NCBI GenBank assembly: GCA_942493075.1
Contig: OW818681.1
Location: 2,480,001-2,544,000 of the forward strand
Reading direction: 5' to 3'
DNA: 64,000 nt
Origin: JBBQYD01 sp942493075
GTDB lineage: Bacteria > Verrucomicrobiota > Verrucomicrobiia > Limisphaerales > UBA8199
Below are positions 25,901 to 34,240 of the stretch, piece after piece. Below the pieces are notes generated by a model. That model did no database searches and was not told the DNA's origin. It saw only the letters and a list, made by a program, of their open reading frames with translations. Position 1 is the first letter of the stretch. Each line of letters starts with the position of its first letter. Made by a program: the position numbers and the translations under genes.

Positions 25901-28470
25901 AGATCCTGGGGGATCTTTCCGAACAGCACAAAGCCGTTGCTGACTGGCAGGAAGCCAGACAACAAGCTGCTACGAGCTGGCACGTGGAGGATGTGGAGGC
26001 ATTCCTGACGCAGGTGGCCGAGATAAGAAATGATCCCCAGTTAGGGCATCCTTCCATAAAAGCCCTGCTAAAGCTTGTGCCAGAATCGAACCAGTCATCC
26101 CTGATCGACGCACTTGCCGGCATACATGATCGCTTCACAGCTTTCGATGAAACGTTGAGCGTGACACTTGCCGAGTACGAGCAATTCGAGTTCCGTGAAT
26201 TGGGCCAGGTGCTGGGAAAACTCCGCGAACAAACGGGCACATTGGCGGAGTTGTCTCCCATTCTAGTGGAAATCGCGGATCTGCCGGACCCATTGACTTA
26301 CGCCCTTCGCCATGCCCCCGTGCCTATGGCCGAGTTTGAAAGTGTCATGGGCGTTAAGAGCATCAACAGGGTGTATCGCGAGGATCGTGCCGTGAATCGG
26401 TTCGAAGGCAGGGTTTTGGCGAGGAAAATGGAGTTGCTTGAAAAGCGGTACGCCGAGTGGCTCGCCTTGAATGCTCGCTGCATACGCATGGCGGTGCGCC
26501 GCAAATTTCTGGAAGATGTCAACGTCTCCTCCTTGCCGGCAGGGCAGTTGAGCCAGGAGCAGAAGTTGTTCAAGAAATCCTACGCTGCCGGACGTCGCGG
26601 TTTGGAGCATGAGTTCGGGAAAACCATGCGCTACAAATCCATCCGGGAACTGGCAGCGGGAGAAACCGGCCAGGTCATTCAGGATCTGAAGCCCATCTGG
26701 CTCATGAGCCCTCTCAGTGTTTCGGACACCCTCCCTCTAGATCCTGAGTTGTTCGATGTCGTGATTTTCGATGAGGCCAGCCAGATCCCGATGGAGGAAG
26801 CGATTCCAGCCATCTATCGCTCACACCAGACGATCGTTGTCGGTGACGAAATGCAATTGCCGCCCACGACCTTCTTCGCCAGCGCACGCGACGAAGGGGA
26901 CAGTGTGGTCGTCGAGGAAGATGGCGAGCGCATCGAAGTGGATTTGGATTCGGACAGCCTGCTTACCCAATCAGCCCAGAACCTGCCATCTACATTGCTT
27001 GCGTGGCATTATCGCAGCCGGTTCGAATCGCTGATTAGCTTCTCCAATGCAGCGTTCTATAGCGGGAATCTTTGCACGATCCCCGACCGTCAGCCCGGGA
27101 TAGGGGAGCGTCCAGAACTGATTGTTACGGCTGTTGAACAAGCGGCCTCAAATGTGGACGCACTGCTCGCCCGCAGCATCAGTTTCCATTTCATGGAGAA
27201 CGGAGTCTATGAGGATCGTCGGAATCCAAACGAGGCTGCCTATATCGCGCAGTTGGTTCGCAGCATCCTGCAACGTGAGACAAAGCTCAGCATCGGATTG
27301 GTGGCATTCTCTGAGGCTCAACAAGGTGAACTTGAAGATGCCTTAAGCCACCTGGCAGAAGAGGATCAGGAGTTTGCTGCACGATTGGAGACGGAATACG
27401 TGCGCGAGGAGAATGGGGTGCTTTGCGGCTTGTTCATCAAGAACCTGGAGAACGTGCAGGGTGACGAGCGTGACGTTATTATCATGAGCGTTTGCTACGG
27501 GCACGATCTTCACAACCGCATGCTGATGAATTTTGGCCCGATTAACCAGCGCGGTGGGGAGAAACGTCTGAACGTCATTTTCTCCCGTGCCAAGCATCAT
27601 ATGGCGATCGTCAGTTCCATCCGGCATCAGGAAATTACGAATGACTACAATGACGGTGCGAATAGCCTGAAGAATTTCCTCCATTACGCGGAGGCAGTTT
27701 CGAAGGGAGACGATGCAGGAGCACGGCGGGTTCTGGAGAACCTAAACCCGCTCAGCCGCAAGGCGCTCGCGCCTTTAAGCCGTGGGGATGCCGTGGTGGA
27801 CCAACTGGCCGCGGCGTTGCGCGAGCGCGGCTATTGCGTGGACCTCAACGTAGGCCAATCGAGGTTTCGTTGCGATTTGGCTGTTCGCAGCAAGCCCAAC
27901 GGTTTGTATGAACTCGGAATCCTGGTGGACACCGAGTCCCATTACGCGAACCCCAACCTGCTTGATCGTTACCTGATACAGCCGGGGATTCTCAAGGCGT
28001 TCGGATGGCGTTTCGCATTGGTGCTGACAAAAGACTGGTATCATAACCCCGACGATGTCCTAACACGTTTGGAAAGAGCCTTGAAGGGACAGGAGACTGA
28101 AGCTGGTTCTGAGCCGGAGGAGCTTGCTGAACCGAGTTCCTCCACTCAGCCCGAGAACTCTTCAAAAGAGCCCGCGCCACCTGCCGAACCTGCACCGGTC
28201 GTCACCCCGGAGGCATTACCCGCCGTGCAAACTCCCTCCACCCACCCGATGGTTCGTCGCTTTGAGTTTGTTGGTGGTGGGTCCAACAAGTTCTGGGAAA
28301 TCTCTGTGTCTGGAAACACTTTTACCGTCCGGTTCGGACGCCTGGGGACAGAGGGCCAAACGCAGACAAAGGCTTTTCCTGACGAAACCAGCGCCACGCG
28401 TGAGGCAGAGAACCTGATCGCCGAAAAGGTGAAAAAGGGCTATGTGCCGGCGAGCGGCGACGCTGGTTAA
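22927..28470 (+). CDS. Pseudokinase-DUF4011-SF1 helicase-nuclease-WGR fusion protein (Hhe-like defence candidate)
   Basis: This is an 1847-aa multidomain protein. Residues ~30-220 resemble the C-lobe of a Ser/Thr kinase: VLAAHEQGLVAPL where kinases have AHxxGIVHRD, then ELTDIFALGMLLASVACG (subdomain IX). Lys, HRD and DFG equivalents are missing. DUF4011 follows (LIQAHLRDRLFEISRRNRLI, ~248-330). The SF1 helicase has Walker A GPPGTGKS at ~652, DEASQ at ~1282, GDEMQLPP at ~1306, VQGDERDV at ~1511 and FSRAK at ~1556. A Vsr/MTES_1575-like nuclease fold spans ~1610-1730 (FRCDLAV ... ELGILVD). After a Pro/Glu linker, a WGR domain (~1772-1840) has RFGRLGTEGQ. Likely a DNA-acting anti-phage protein by analogy with DUF4011-helicase-Vsr systems; unproven. 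Confidence 0.88.
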   Translation: MNEPTQTPFLDFLETGIDKGGFETDDVLAAILPLMKQVLAAHEQGLVAPLDGVQDVNFTEAHHLVFVAAKSGPPRKSVSKIEALQSPLSSAVEVVAESGHLTDVDKATFTLSDQLVGEAGADVTKPVYLPDYRCWEHVIGHHDELTDIFALGMLLASVACGLDFTNSADLELFAVNRRNLFSIHSRLNPVLASTIVHMTELNRHRRAQDLAQMISRLENYREQTADFDTNLFSKKDFQASPVTGKRTLIQAHLRDRLFEISRRNRLIYFKSTLQTLNLTIASVPLLLDFRNIKLEQIFAWHPELAATVTEGGPMSLGKYLRFEDAPYIPGVLDKIISEARRDRAEYGFAQLRLVLCFLHWNNLKEDKHERIHSPLLLLPVELTKKKGVRDNYILDPTTSEAEVNPALRHHLKELYNLNLPEFVDLKESSLDQFYDALKAQIHASEPGVTLNKIDRPQIELIHEKARQRLDQYKRRLKLQGRKPRVVKKPEYSYEREGFKPLGLQLFLEKVRPAPMPLRDVAGAPPQPRLPHIVETGPPAEAGKVLETERQMFALRDGDNQNPYSWDFDLCSLTLSNFNYRKMTLVRDYSKLIETDLASGAFDSVFSLTPKPPEEAQPPTIDLSDQHFVISCDATQATAIARARTGASYIIQGPPGTGKSQTITNLIADYVSRGKRVLFVCEKRAAIDVVFHRLRQQGLDELCCLIHDSQTDKKAFIQNLKQTYEKFLSQADLDPEAESVRASMLKTMEQDLVGLRRFSDVMGRTHAHTGIAVRSLLHRLVELRGSAFNVSPEIEDLVPEYPLWLQYGDVINRLRTGLKDLGEETCFSKHPLRWLGKGILQADRPLEALLKNLDVAEDLLDGIESALELSGLPGELWDTFEEIQTILAFAVRIRPLAERNLLGVLTHGVVERSFSTLAADIDNKAKALHQAREKAVGWTDPLSPDDTQNALLQAKAFENSIFRFLQPAFWRLRKTLNARYDFSKHAVLPAWSKILGDLSEQHKAVADWQEARQQAATSWHVEDVEAFLTQVAEIRNDPQLGHPSIKALLKLVPESNQSSLIDALAGIHDRFTAFDETLSVTLAEYEQFEFRELGQVLGKLREQTGTLAELSPILVEIADLPDPLTYALRHAPVPMAEFESVMGVKSINRVYREDRAVNRFEGRVLARKMELLEKRYAEWLALNARCIRMAVRRKFLEDVNVSSLPAGQLSQEQKLFKKSYAAGRRGLEHEFGKTMRYKSIRELAAGETGQVIQDLKPIWLMSPLSVSDTLPLDPELFDVVIFDEASQIPMEEAIPAIYRSHQTIVVGDEMQLPPTTFFASARDEGDSVVVEEDGERIEVDLDSDSLLTQSAQNLPSTLLAWHYRSRFESLISFSNAAFYSGNLCTIPDRQPGIGERPELIVTAVEQAASNVDALLARSISFHFMENGVYEDRRNPNEAAYIAQLVRSILQRETKLSIGLVAFSEAQQGELEDALSHLAEEDQEFAARLETEYVREENGVLCGLFIKNLENVQGDERDVIIMSVCYGHDLHNRMLMNFGPINQRGGEKRLNVIFSRAKHHMAIVSSIRHQEITNDYNDGANSLKNFLHYAEAVSKGDDAGARRVLENLNPLSRKALAPLSRGDAVVDQLAAALRERGYCVDLNVGQSRFRCDLAVRSKPNGLYELGILVDTESHYANPNLLDRYLIQPGILKAFGWRFALVLTKDWYHNPDDVLTRLERALKGQETEAGSEPEELAEPSSSTQPENSSKEPAPPAEPAPVVTPEALPAVQTPSTHPMVRRFEFVGGGSNKFWEISVSGNTFTVRFGRLGTEGQTQTKAFPDETSATREAENLIAEKVKKGYVPASGDAG

Positions 28471-28579
28471 ATGCGCGGGCCGATCCAGTAGCGCCCAAAC
28501 CTTCGACCAAAACTGGCGGTTGCTTTTTAGCTATGCAGGGTTAACAATATAAGCTGACATAAAGCCAGAGATTAACAAT

Positions 28580-29677
28580 ATGCATATACATCGCACGGAT
28601 CTTTGTAATCGACTGGACCGTGGGAGCCACGTTTGGGGAATTAGCGTGGCATTGATGGCCCTCGGATGCGGCCTGGCGCACGGACAAGCCTTGCTGGACC
28701 TCAAATGGACGCCCACCGTTTCGATACGTGGAGTTCCGGGTTCGATTCAGGAAGTCCAATACACGACTTCCACCCAACCCACGGGCGCTTGGGCTTCTTT
28801 GGGGCTGGTTCGGATTAATCAAGACCCCACCTTCTTTACAGATACGACAGCGAATGGGGCTCAACGTTTTTATCGCAGCCTCACCGTCGGTCTGGCGGAT
28901 ACCAACCTGGTGTGGATTCCGCCGGGGACATTTGTCCTGGGCAGTCCTGACACTGAGCAGGAGCGTGGTGCCTATGAGGGCCCTCAGACCACAGTGACTA
29001 TCACGCGGGGCTTCCTGATGGGACGCCTTGAAGTCAGGAATGTGGATTACATTGAGGTTCTTGGGAGCACACCGGTGAATGATTCGGGTCTTTCTGGCTA
29101 CCTGGCTCGTCCCGTTCGTGGCGTGCGATGGACTGATGCCACAAACTATTGCGCGTTGCGCACTGCCTCCGACCTGGCGGCAGGCAAAATACCCGCGGGC
29201 TGGGCTTATCGTCTGCCAACCGAAGCAGAGTGGGAATACGCCTGCCGGGCGGGTACAACCAACGCGTTCAACTTCGGAGATAGCATTCGGGCGGACGAAG
29301 CGCTGGGGGTTCAAGCAACGTTTAACGGCACTTATCCGTATCCGGCGGGCATACCGGTGTCTTCAAAGGTCGTGTTCCAGGCGCCTACCACCGTAGGTGC
29401 CTATGCGCCGAATGGGTTTGGTCTATATGATATGCATGGCAATGTCGATGAATGGTGCCTCGACGGCTTTGTAAGCGCACAGCCCGAGCTATATCCAGGG
29501 GGAAGCGTCACCAACTATCTCAACAACCAGATATCGCTGCACATGATCCTCCGAGGGGGCGGTTACAACAGCCGGGGCAAAGACTGCTGTTCCGCAGCCA
29601 GGCGAACCCGCTACGGCTATACCGATGTCGACGATGCGATTGGTTTCCGCGTTGTGCTCGCCCCGGTGAGCCCGTAA
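28580..29677 (+). CDS. Secreted formylglycine-generating-enzyme (FGE-sulfatase/SUMF1) family protein
   Basis: This 365-aa protein has a hydrophobic signal segment ending near AHGQA. Residues ~35-95 hold a copy of the recurring W ... TGAW ... FYR module, here N-terminal. The FGE-sulfatase domain (~105-362) has WIPPGTFVLGSPDTEQERG, RLPTEAEWEYACRAG, GFGLYDMHGNVDEWC and GFRVV. In true formylglycine-generating enzymes two copper-binding cysteines are spaced by five near the RGG...C.xAxR end. Here the region reads RGGGYNSRGKDCCSAARR, with two adjacent cysteines and no Cys at the partner position, so sulfatase activation is doubtful. Many family members are non-enzymatic or have other roles. Stands alone. 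Confidence 0.85.
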   Translation: MHIHRTDLCNRLDRGSHVWGISVALMALGCGLAHGQALLDLKWTPTVSIRGVPGSIQEVQYTTSTQPTGAWASLGLVRINQDPTFFTDTTANGAQRFYRSLTVGLADTNLVWIPPGTFVLGSPDTEQERGAYEGPQTTVTITRGFLMGRLEVRNVDYIEVLGSTPVNDSGLSGYLARPVRGVRWTDATNYCALRTASDLAAGKIPAGWAYRLPTEAEWEYACRAGTTNAFNFGDSIRADEALGVQATFNGTYPYPAGIPVSSKVVFQAPTTVGAYAPNGFGLYDMHGNVDEWCLDGFVSAQPELYPGGSVTNYLNNQISLHMILRGGGYNSRGKDCCSAARRTRYGYTDVDDAIGFRVVLAPVSP

Positions 29678-29707
29678 CAGGGGTGTAAGGTCACGCAGGT
29701 CGATCAA

Positions 29708-29723
29708 GACCTTCCGGAAGGTC
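29708..29723. repeat. Perfect 16-bp palindrome in a convergent gap
   Basis: GACCTTCCGGAAGGTC is self-complementary without a loop. It lies between the convergent FGE-family gene and the beta-lactamase/NamZ gene. It may be a protein-binding site or part of a bidirectional termination region; no T-run follows. Confidence 0.45.
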
Positions 29724-29793
29724 CTCCAGGACAAAAGCCGCGCGCCAACCGTATGCCCCTTTAGGTCATACGGCTCACACACACCAAAGGGCG

Positions 29794-32205
29794 CTAATAG
29801 AGCAGGTACTTCGCGCGGCGCTTTTGGAACTCAGCCAGATCCTTCTGCCAGCCAGCCTTGATTTCCGTTAAGGTCTTGCCGGACTTGATTCCCTCAAGAG
29901 TGTCCGGGTGGAAGAGCAGGTGGCTGATCTTCTCAAGCTTGAAATCGTTCGGATACATTCGGACGAGTGTTTGAGCCATTACCAGGCCCACATCAACCAC
30001 GTTGCATGCTTCACGGTCGGTTAGCACGATGTAAACCCCACCGCACTCCTTCTCCTTATGGACACTGGTGGATGGCGTGAAACGGATCGGAACGAACCGC
30101 ACACCAGACAGGTTCGCACGATTCAACTCCGCGGCAAACTTAACATCCTCAATGTAGGGAGCCCCAACGACCTCGAACGGGGTGTCGGTGCCGCGGCCAA
30201 CGGATAGCGCGCTCTCCAATAATCCGACGCCCGGATACAGTATGGCTTGAGTGAGATTACGCATGTTGGGCGAAGGGTTGCTCCAGGGCAGGCCTGTGTG
30301 ATCGAGATACATCTCGCGTTTCCAATTTTCGATTGGGATGACAACGAGGTCCGCTTTGCTGTTTCGTTCCTCGTTAAACATGCGGGCCAGCTCGCCAATG
30401 GTCATTCCATACCGCAAGGGAACAGTGTGAAAGCCCACGAAAGTGGTCTTGCCCACAAGGACTGGTCCGTCAACCGCTGCTCCATTAATTGGGTTTACCC
30501 GGTCCAGTACGAAGAACTTCAACTTGTGCTCGCCCGCGGCTTCCAGGCACAAGCCCATCGTAGAGGTGTAAGTGTAGAACCGGCAACCGATGTCCTGGAT
30601 ATCATAGACAAGAGCATCAAGGTCTTTTAGCTGCTCGGCCTTAGGCTTGCGCACTTCGCCATAGAGGCTCATAACGGGCAGGCCTGTCTTTTCATCCTTA
30701 CTGTCGCCGACTTTCTCATCTAATGCTCCGCGGATGCCGTGTTCCGGGCTGAACAGGACCTTGAGTTCGACATCGGGAGCCGCTTTAAGCAGGTCAATGG
30801 TGGCATTCCGGTCGCGATCCTGACCGGTGTGATTGGTGATGAGCCCTACGCGCAATCCCTTTAGCGGTGCAAATTTTTGTTTTACCAGCACATCGATACC
30901 GTTAAGAACCCGCGCCGTTGGCGGCTCGTTTCGGCCTGATGCGCCTGAGGAGCGTGTTGAAGCCATGGAGGGATCGCGCGGTGAGAGAGAGCCCGGGACT
31001 GCAACGAAATTAAAGTCCGATATGGCTTCGGCAGCCAGGGTGCCCAACTTATGCCGCAAGGGGAGCACGCTGCCGTTTTCATCCGGATGATTGCGATTGG
31101 AAAGGAAAATGAGAAAGCTTTTTGAAAACGGATCGATCCAAAGTGACGTGCCGGTCCAACCCGTGTGACCGTAGCTTCCTAGGGGAAACAGCGTGCCGCG
31201 AGGGCCGCTATAGGAGGAATCGATATCCCAGCCCAGACCGCGCCGAGTGCCTACCGATTCGGGAGTCTGCACCTGGGTCATGAGCTGAACCGTCTCTGCT
31301 TTGAACAGACGCCCCTTATCCATGGCGCCCTTATTCACCAGCATGCGGGCGTATTTAGCGAGGTCCGCCGCTGAGGTGAAAAGACCGGCGTGCCCTGCTA
31401 CTCCGCCCATGTTCCGTGCTGTGGGATCATGAACCACGCCTCGGAACGGGACTCCGCTAACAACTTCGGTAGGTGCAATGCGGCCCAATTTCGATTTCGG
31501 CGGCATGTAGCCCGTATCCATCATACCGAGCGGTTGGTAAATTTCGGTGGCCACGAACTCCTCCAAAGGCTTGCGAGCGACTCGCTGCACCACTTCGCCC
31601 AACACGAAATAATTGATATCGCTATACCGGAAGATGGTTCCTGGAGGGTTTTGGAGCACTTCGGCGGAAGCCTTCTGAATCGCAGCGGGCTGCCCTTTCC
31701 AGCCGGAGCGGTTCTCGATGCCAGGTCGCAGCCCTGAGGTGTGGGTCATCAAATGGCGGATCGTGACAGCCTCTTTGCCGCCGCCCACAAACTCCGGTAT
31801 GTAGGTTTTAACCGGGGCATCTAATGAAATCTGACCGCGTTCCACCAGCAACATGATGGCCGGGGTTGTGGCGATCACCTTGGTCAAAGAGGCTGCATCG
31901 AAAATGGTATCCGGCGTCATCGGTTCTTCGGTGGGAACAACCGCGCGATTGCCATAGGCTTTTTGATAAACCGCGCCCTGGTGCTCAAGCCATAGGACAC
32001 CACCCGGACATTTCTTCTCAGCGACTGCTTGCTGCACCGCCTTATCCATCTCTGCGAGCTTTTCCTGGCGGAACGGACTGGCCTGGGAAGCCTCGGTTTG
32101 CCCTGAAGGCGGGATTCGGCAACCGGGCACCAGGGCGACCAAAAGCAGGCAGAAACAGAACAGCGTCACCAGCGCGGTCTGGCGATTAATCTTTGCGGTA
32201 TTCAT
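29794..32205 (-). CDS. Lipoprotein fusion: serine beta-lactamase-like domain + NamZ (DUF1343) exo-N-acetylmuramidase
   Basis: This 803-aa protein has a signal segment with a probable lipidation cysteine at residue 29 (LVALVPGC; Pro at -2 is unusual). Residues ~50-390 form a class C beta-lactamase/DD-peptidase fold, with catalytic Ser106-x-x-Lys109 (SLTK), a YSD motif in FRYSDINY and the GHTG box. Residues ~430-803 are DUF1343: GLRVGLITNHTG, VLFSPEHGIRG, VYDIQDIGCRFYTY, FVLDRVNPI. DUF1343 proteins such as Bacillus NamZ remove terminal MurNAc from peptidoglycan fragments (GH171). Joined with a penicillin-recognising domain, it suggests cell-wall turnover or recycling at the periplasmic face. 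The fusion is intact, with no frameshift. Confidence 0.9.
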   Translation of the reverse strand: MNTAKINRQTALVTLFCFCLLLVALVPGCRIPPSGQTEASQASPFRQEKLAEMDKAVQQAVAEKKCPGGVLWLEHQGAVYQKAYGNRAVVPTEEPMTPDTIFDAASLTKVIATTPAIMLLVERGQISLDAPVKTYIPEFVGGGKEAVTIRHLMTHTSGLRPGIENRSGWKGQPAAIQKASAEVLQNPPGTIFRYSDINYFVLGEVVQRVARKPLEEFVATEIYQPLGMMDTGYMPPKSKLGRIAPTEVVSGVPFRGVVHDPTARNMGGVAGHAGLFTSAADLAKYARMLVNKGAMDKGRLFKAETVQLMTQVQTPESVGTRRGLGWDIDSSYSGPRGTLFPLGSYGHTGWTGTSLWIDPFSKSFLIFLSNRNHPDENGSVLPLRHKLGTLAAEAISDFNFVAVPGSLSPRDPSMASTRSSGASGRNEPPTARVLNGIDVLVKQKFAPLKGLRVGLITNHTGQDRDRNATIDLLKAAPDVELKVLFSPEHGIRGALDEKVGDSKDEKTGLPVMSLYGEVRKPKAEQLKDLDALVYDIQDIGCRFYTYTSTMGLCLEAAGEHKLKFFVLDRVNPINGAAVDGPVLVGKTTFVGFHTVPLRYGMTIGELARMFNEERNSKADLVVIPIENWKREMYLDHTGLPWSNPSPNMRNLTQAILYPGVGLLESALSVGRGTDTPFEVVGAPYIEDVKFAAELNRANLSGVRFVPIRFTPSTSVHKEKECGGVYIVLTDREACNVVDVGLVMAQTLVRMYPNDFKLEKISHLLFHPDTLEGIKSGKTLTEIKAGWQKDLAEFQKRRAKYLLY

Positions 32206-32365
32206 TGCGAGTTATTTAAACCGTCAAGGCACAAAAGGCGAGCTCGAAAAGCAGAAAATCTTGAAGGATGGAACGCGGGGTGCCGTTAAGGATAAGTTAA
32301 CGAAGTGGAAATGATTGGAGGACACTGGCGAACCGGCTGGGGAGGACGGGCGAATGCTTGCTTCT

Positions 32366-33682
32366 TTAGAAGCCATGGAACGAGCCGAGATCCCGCCGAT
32401 CAGGCGTCGCGCGAAAGATGGCCATGACAGAGCGTGCGACACTCGGATCGTTTAAACACACCCATCCGTCGCGAATTCGGCCGTTGGCAGGATCAAAATC
32501 AAGGGCAGACTCCCGCGATAGTTTCGCTGCGAATTCAGGGAAGCCTTGGCAGCCCTGAGCAAGAACTAGTTTGATGGGTACCAACCGGAATTCTCCGGAG
32601 GAGTCCGGGCTGACCTTCCTCATCAGTTCAATGGTGACCCGGCCCATGGTAAAACGAGGATTGAATTCAACAACGGGTTTGAGAAGGAACTGATCGTTCT
32701 TGCTGTAGATGAAGGCATCAATGCCAATAGGACCGATGTAGTTGTGGGTGCTGAGTAATCTTCCCAGCCGAACGAGGAGCGGGGAATAGACTTCGTCGAG
32801 CTCCTCCTGCGACTTCCCAAGCAGGGCAAGGGCTTTGGCCGGTAATCCAGTCGTGAACCCGAGTTCCGCCCAATTAGCCTGGTACTGTCCACGGGTATCA
32901 TTCAGCAGGCCTGTGTAACCGAGCAGTTGCAAACCGGTTGCAGTCATTTCGAGCTGAAGCGAGAAATCGAGCACGCGCTCAAGCCATGGCTCCACCAGCA
33001 CACTGCCATGCGCCAGCGACCGCTCGATCCAGCGCCGCTGTCCAGCAAGCAACTCGGGTTCCCACAAGCGCAACGCATTATGTCCCGCCAATCCCAAGGA
33101 CTGCTTGACTACGATCCGATGATGCCCCTGGGATCGAATCCGCCGGATGCATTCCAGGGCGTCCTCCAGATCATAGGCGGTCGTGCCAACTTCCAGTTCG
33201 GTGCAAACCAATCTGGTATTGGTCTGGTGCTTGAGTTCCTCGCGGAGAAATTGTGCGCTCCACGCTTTTGAATAGAGCTCAGCCGTCAGAGAGGGAGGCG
33301 GAATGCAAGCATTACCGAAGAGCGGCTTCAGCAGTTCCTCACTATCCGGTCCCCACGCCCAGGGTCGGAGTTGCCCCAGAGCCCTTTCCCGCAACGGATG
33401 CTGCGCTGGAATGGTTTTTGCCGGAAGATCAATGAGCTCAGGCGATGAGAAGCCGGCGTTGGTTAACGTCTGTTCGAATTCCACTGAAGGACGCTTCGAA
33501 ACGAGCACAATATCATTGTCCGACGCGAGGAATCGCGGCAACGATTCGAGGTCCCGAGCCAGCTCCTGCTGAGCCTGATTGGGCGTGAAAGTACTGCCTC
33601 TTGCCCAGAACGCCTCGGCGAAAGGATTAAACAAGTAAACATCCGGCGCATGTGTGCCCGCGCCAGGGATCGTCCCGTCCAT
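32366..33682 (-). CDS. ATP-grasp-like protein of unknown substrate
   Basis: This 438-aa protein has no signal peptide or membrane segment. An ATP-grasp fold is suggested by RIVVKQSLGLAGHN (nucleotide-binding strand), VLVEPWLERVLDFSLQLEM, IGPIGIDAFIY, and VVEFNPRFTMGRVTIEL, where Glu and Asn are the usual magnesium ligands. The N-terminal ~130 residues look like a pre-ATP-grasp domain (DVYLFNPFAEAFW). Proteins of this form occur in Verrucomicrobia and Bacteroidetes without assigned function; ligases of amino acids or small peptides are typical for the fold. It is separated by 160 bases from the NamZ fusion on the same strand, so co-transcription is possible. Substrate not predictable. Confidence 0.7.
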   Translation of the reverse strand: MDGTIPGAGTHAPDVYLFNPFAEAFWARGSTFTPNQAQQELARDLESLPRFLASDNDIVLVSKRPSVEFEQTLTNAGFSSPELIDLPAKTIPAQHPLRERALGQLRPWAWGPDSEELLKPLFGNACIPPPSLTAELYSKAWSAQFLREELKHQTNTRLVCTELEVGTTAYDLEDALECIRRIRSQGHHRIVVKQSLGLAGHNALRLWEPELLAGQRRWIERSLAHGSVLVEPWLERVLDFSLQLEMTATGLQLLGYTGLLNDTRGQYQANWAELGFTTGLPAKALALLGKSQEELDEVYSPLLVRLGRLLSTHNYIGPIGIDAFIYSKNDQFLLKPVVEFNPRFTMGRVTIELMRKVSPDSSGEFRLVPIKLVLAQGCQGFPEFAAKLSRESALDFDPANGRIRDGWVCLNDPSVARSVMAIFRATPDRRDLGSFHGF

Positions 33683-34240
33683 AGCCTATGCTAGGAAGCC
33701 GTCGGGGAAATGCATGACTTATTTTCCCGACGAATTGCGCGCGGGTGGCCAGCGCGCACGCCAGGAACGGATCGTCTTTAGCGTCGCGGCTGCGGCGCTT
33801 ACCTAGAGGGGCTGGTTTGATCTACATGGCTTTCTGGCGAAGCCAGGCAAGAGCCCCGGCGCTGTTGCACGTTGGAAAACGAGGCTGAAACTCGACGGCA
33901 ATAGCCTCATTTTCGGTAAAGACTTCGGACGATACTGCCAACGCGTACCACCGGCGGGCGAGTCCTGCCAGGCAACGACGCGCAGTGCTTCGCGGCCAAA
34001 AGTTGGTTGTGCGCCGCAGCAAGAGGGGCGTCCTCACCAAAAAGCTGAAGAGGACTTCAGCACTCCAAGACGCAAGCGACCTAGTCGGCTTGGGTTCAGT
34101 TCCGTAGTTACTCCATTGGCTCCTGTTAGTTCGGGACTTTGGTTCCATGCGAATCCCCGGGCTCAGTTGGAGAATTTGTCCTCTGAAAATTTTCAAAATT
34201 TGTTGTTCGGTCCTCCGTTTGGCGTCCATATATCAGCGAC
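33683..34240. other. 558-base gap holding copy 1 of a 187-bp repeat
   Basis: The gap separates the divergent ATP-grasp-like and sigma-factor genes. Its right part (34001-34187) is the first copy of the dispersed repeat described separately. The left part contains scattered coding-like sequence on the minus strand (about 33822-34000) without a recognisable domain. Confidence 0.55.
34001..34187 (+). repeat. 187-bp direct repeat, copy 1 (two conserved hairpins)
   Basis: By eye about 90% identical to 37544-37730 (around 19 differences including two single-base indels), in the same orientation 3543 bases apart. The first ~98 bases have only four differences. Hairpin 1 is GCTGAAG-AGGA-CTTCAGC (34044-34061). 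Hairpin 2 nests CCAAG...CTTGG around CGAC-CTA-GTCG (34065-34093). Both hairpins are identical in the two copies. This copy ends 53 bases before the sigma-factor start, so it may sit in its leader. Nature unknown: structured RNA, MITE-like element or regulatory repeat. Confidence 0.85.

Noticed and set aside
33822..34229. 135-aa minus-strand open frame
   Set aside because: Its first half reads through the 187-bp repeat, which is non-coding in its second copy, and no domain is recognisable.
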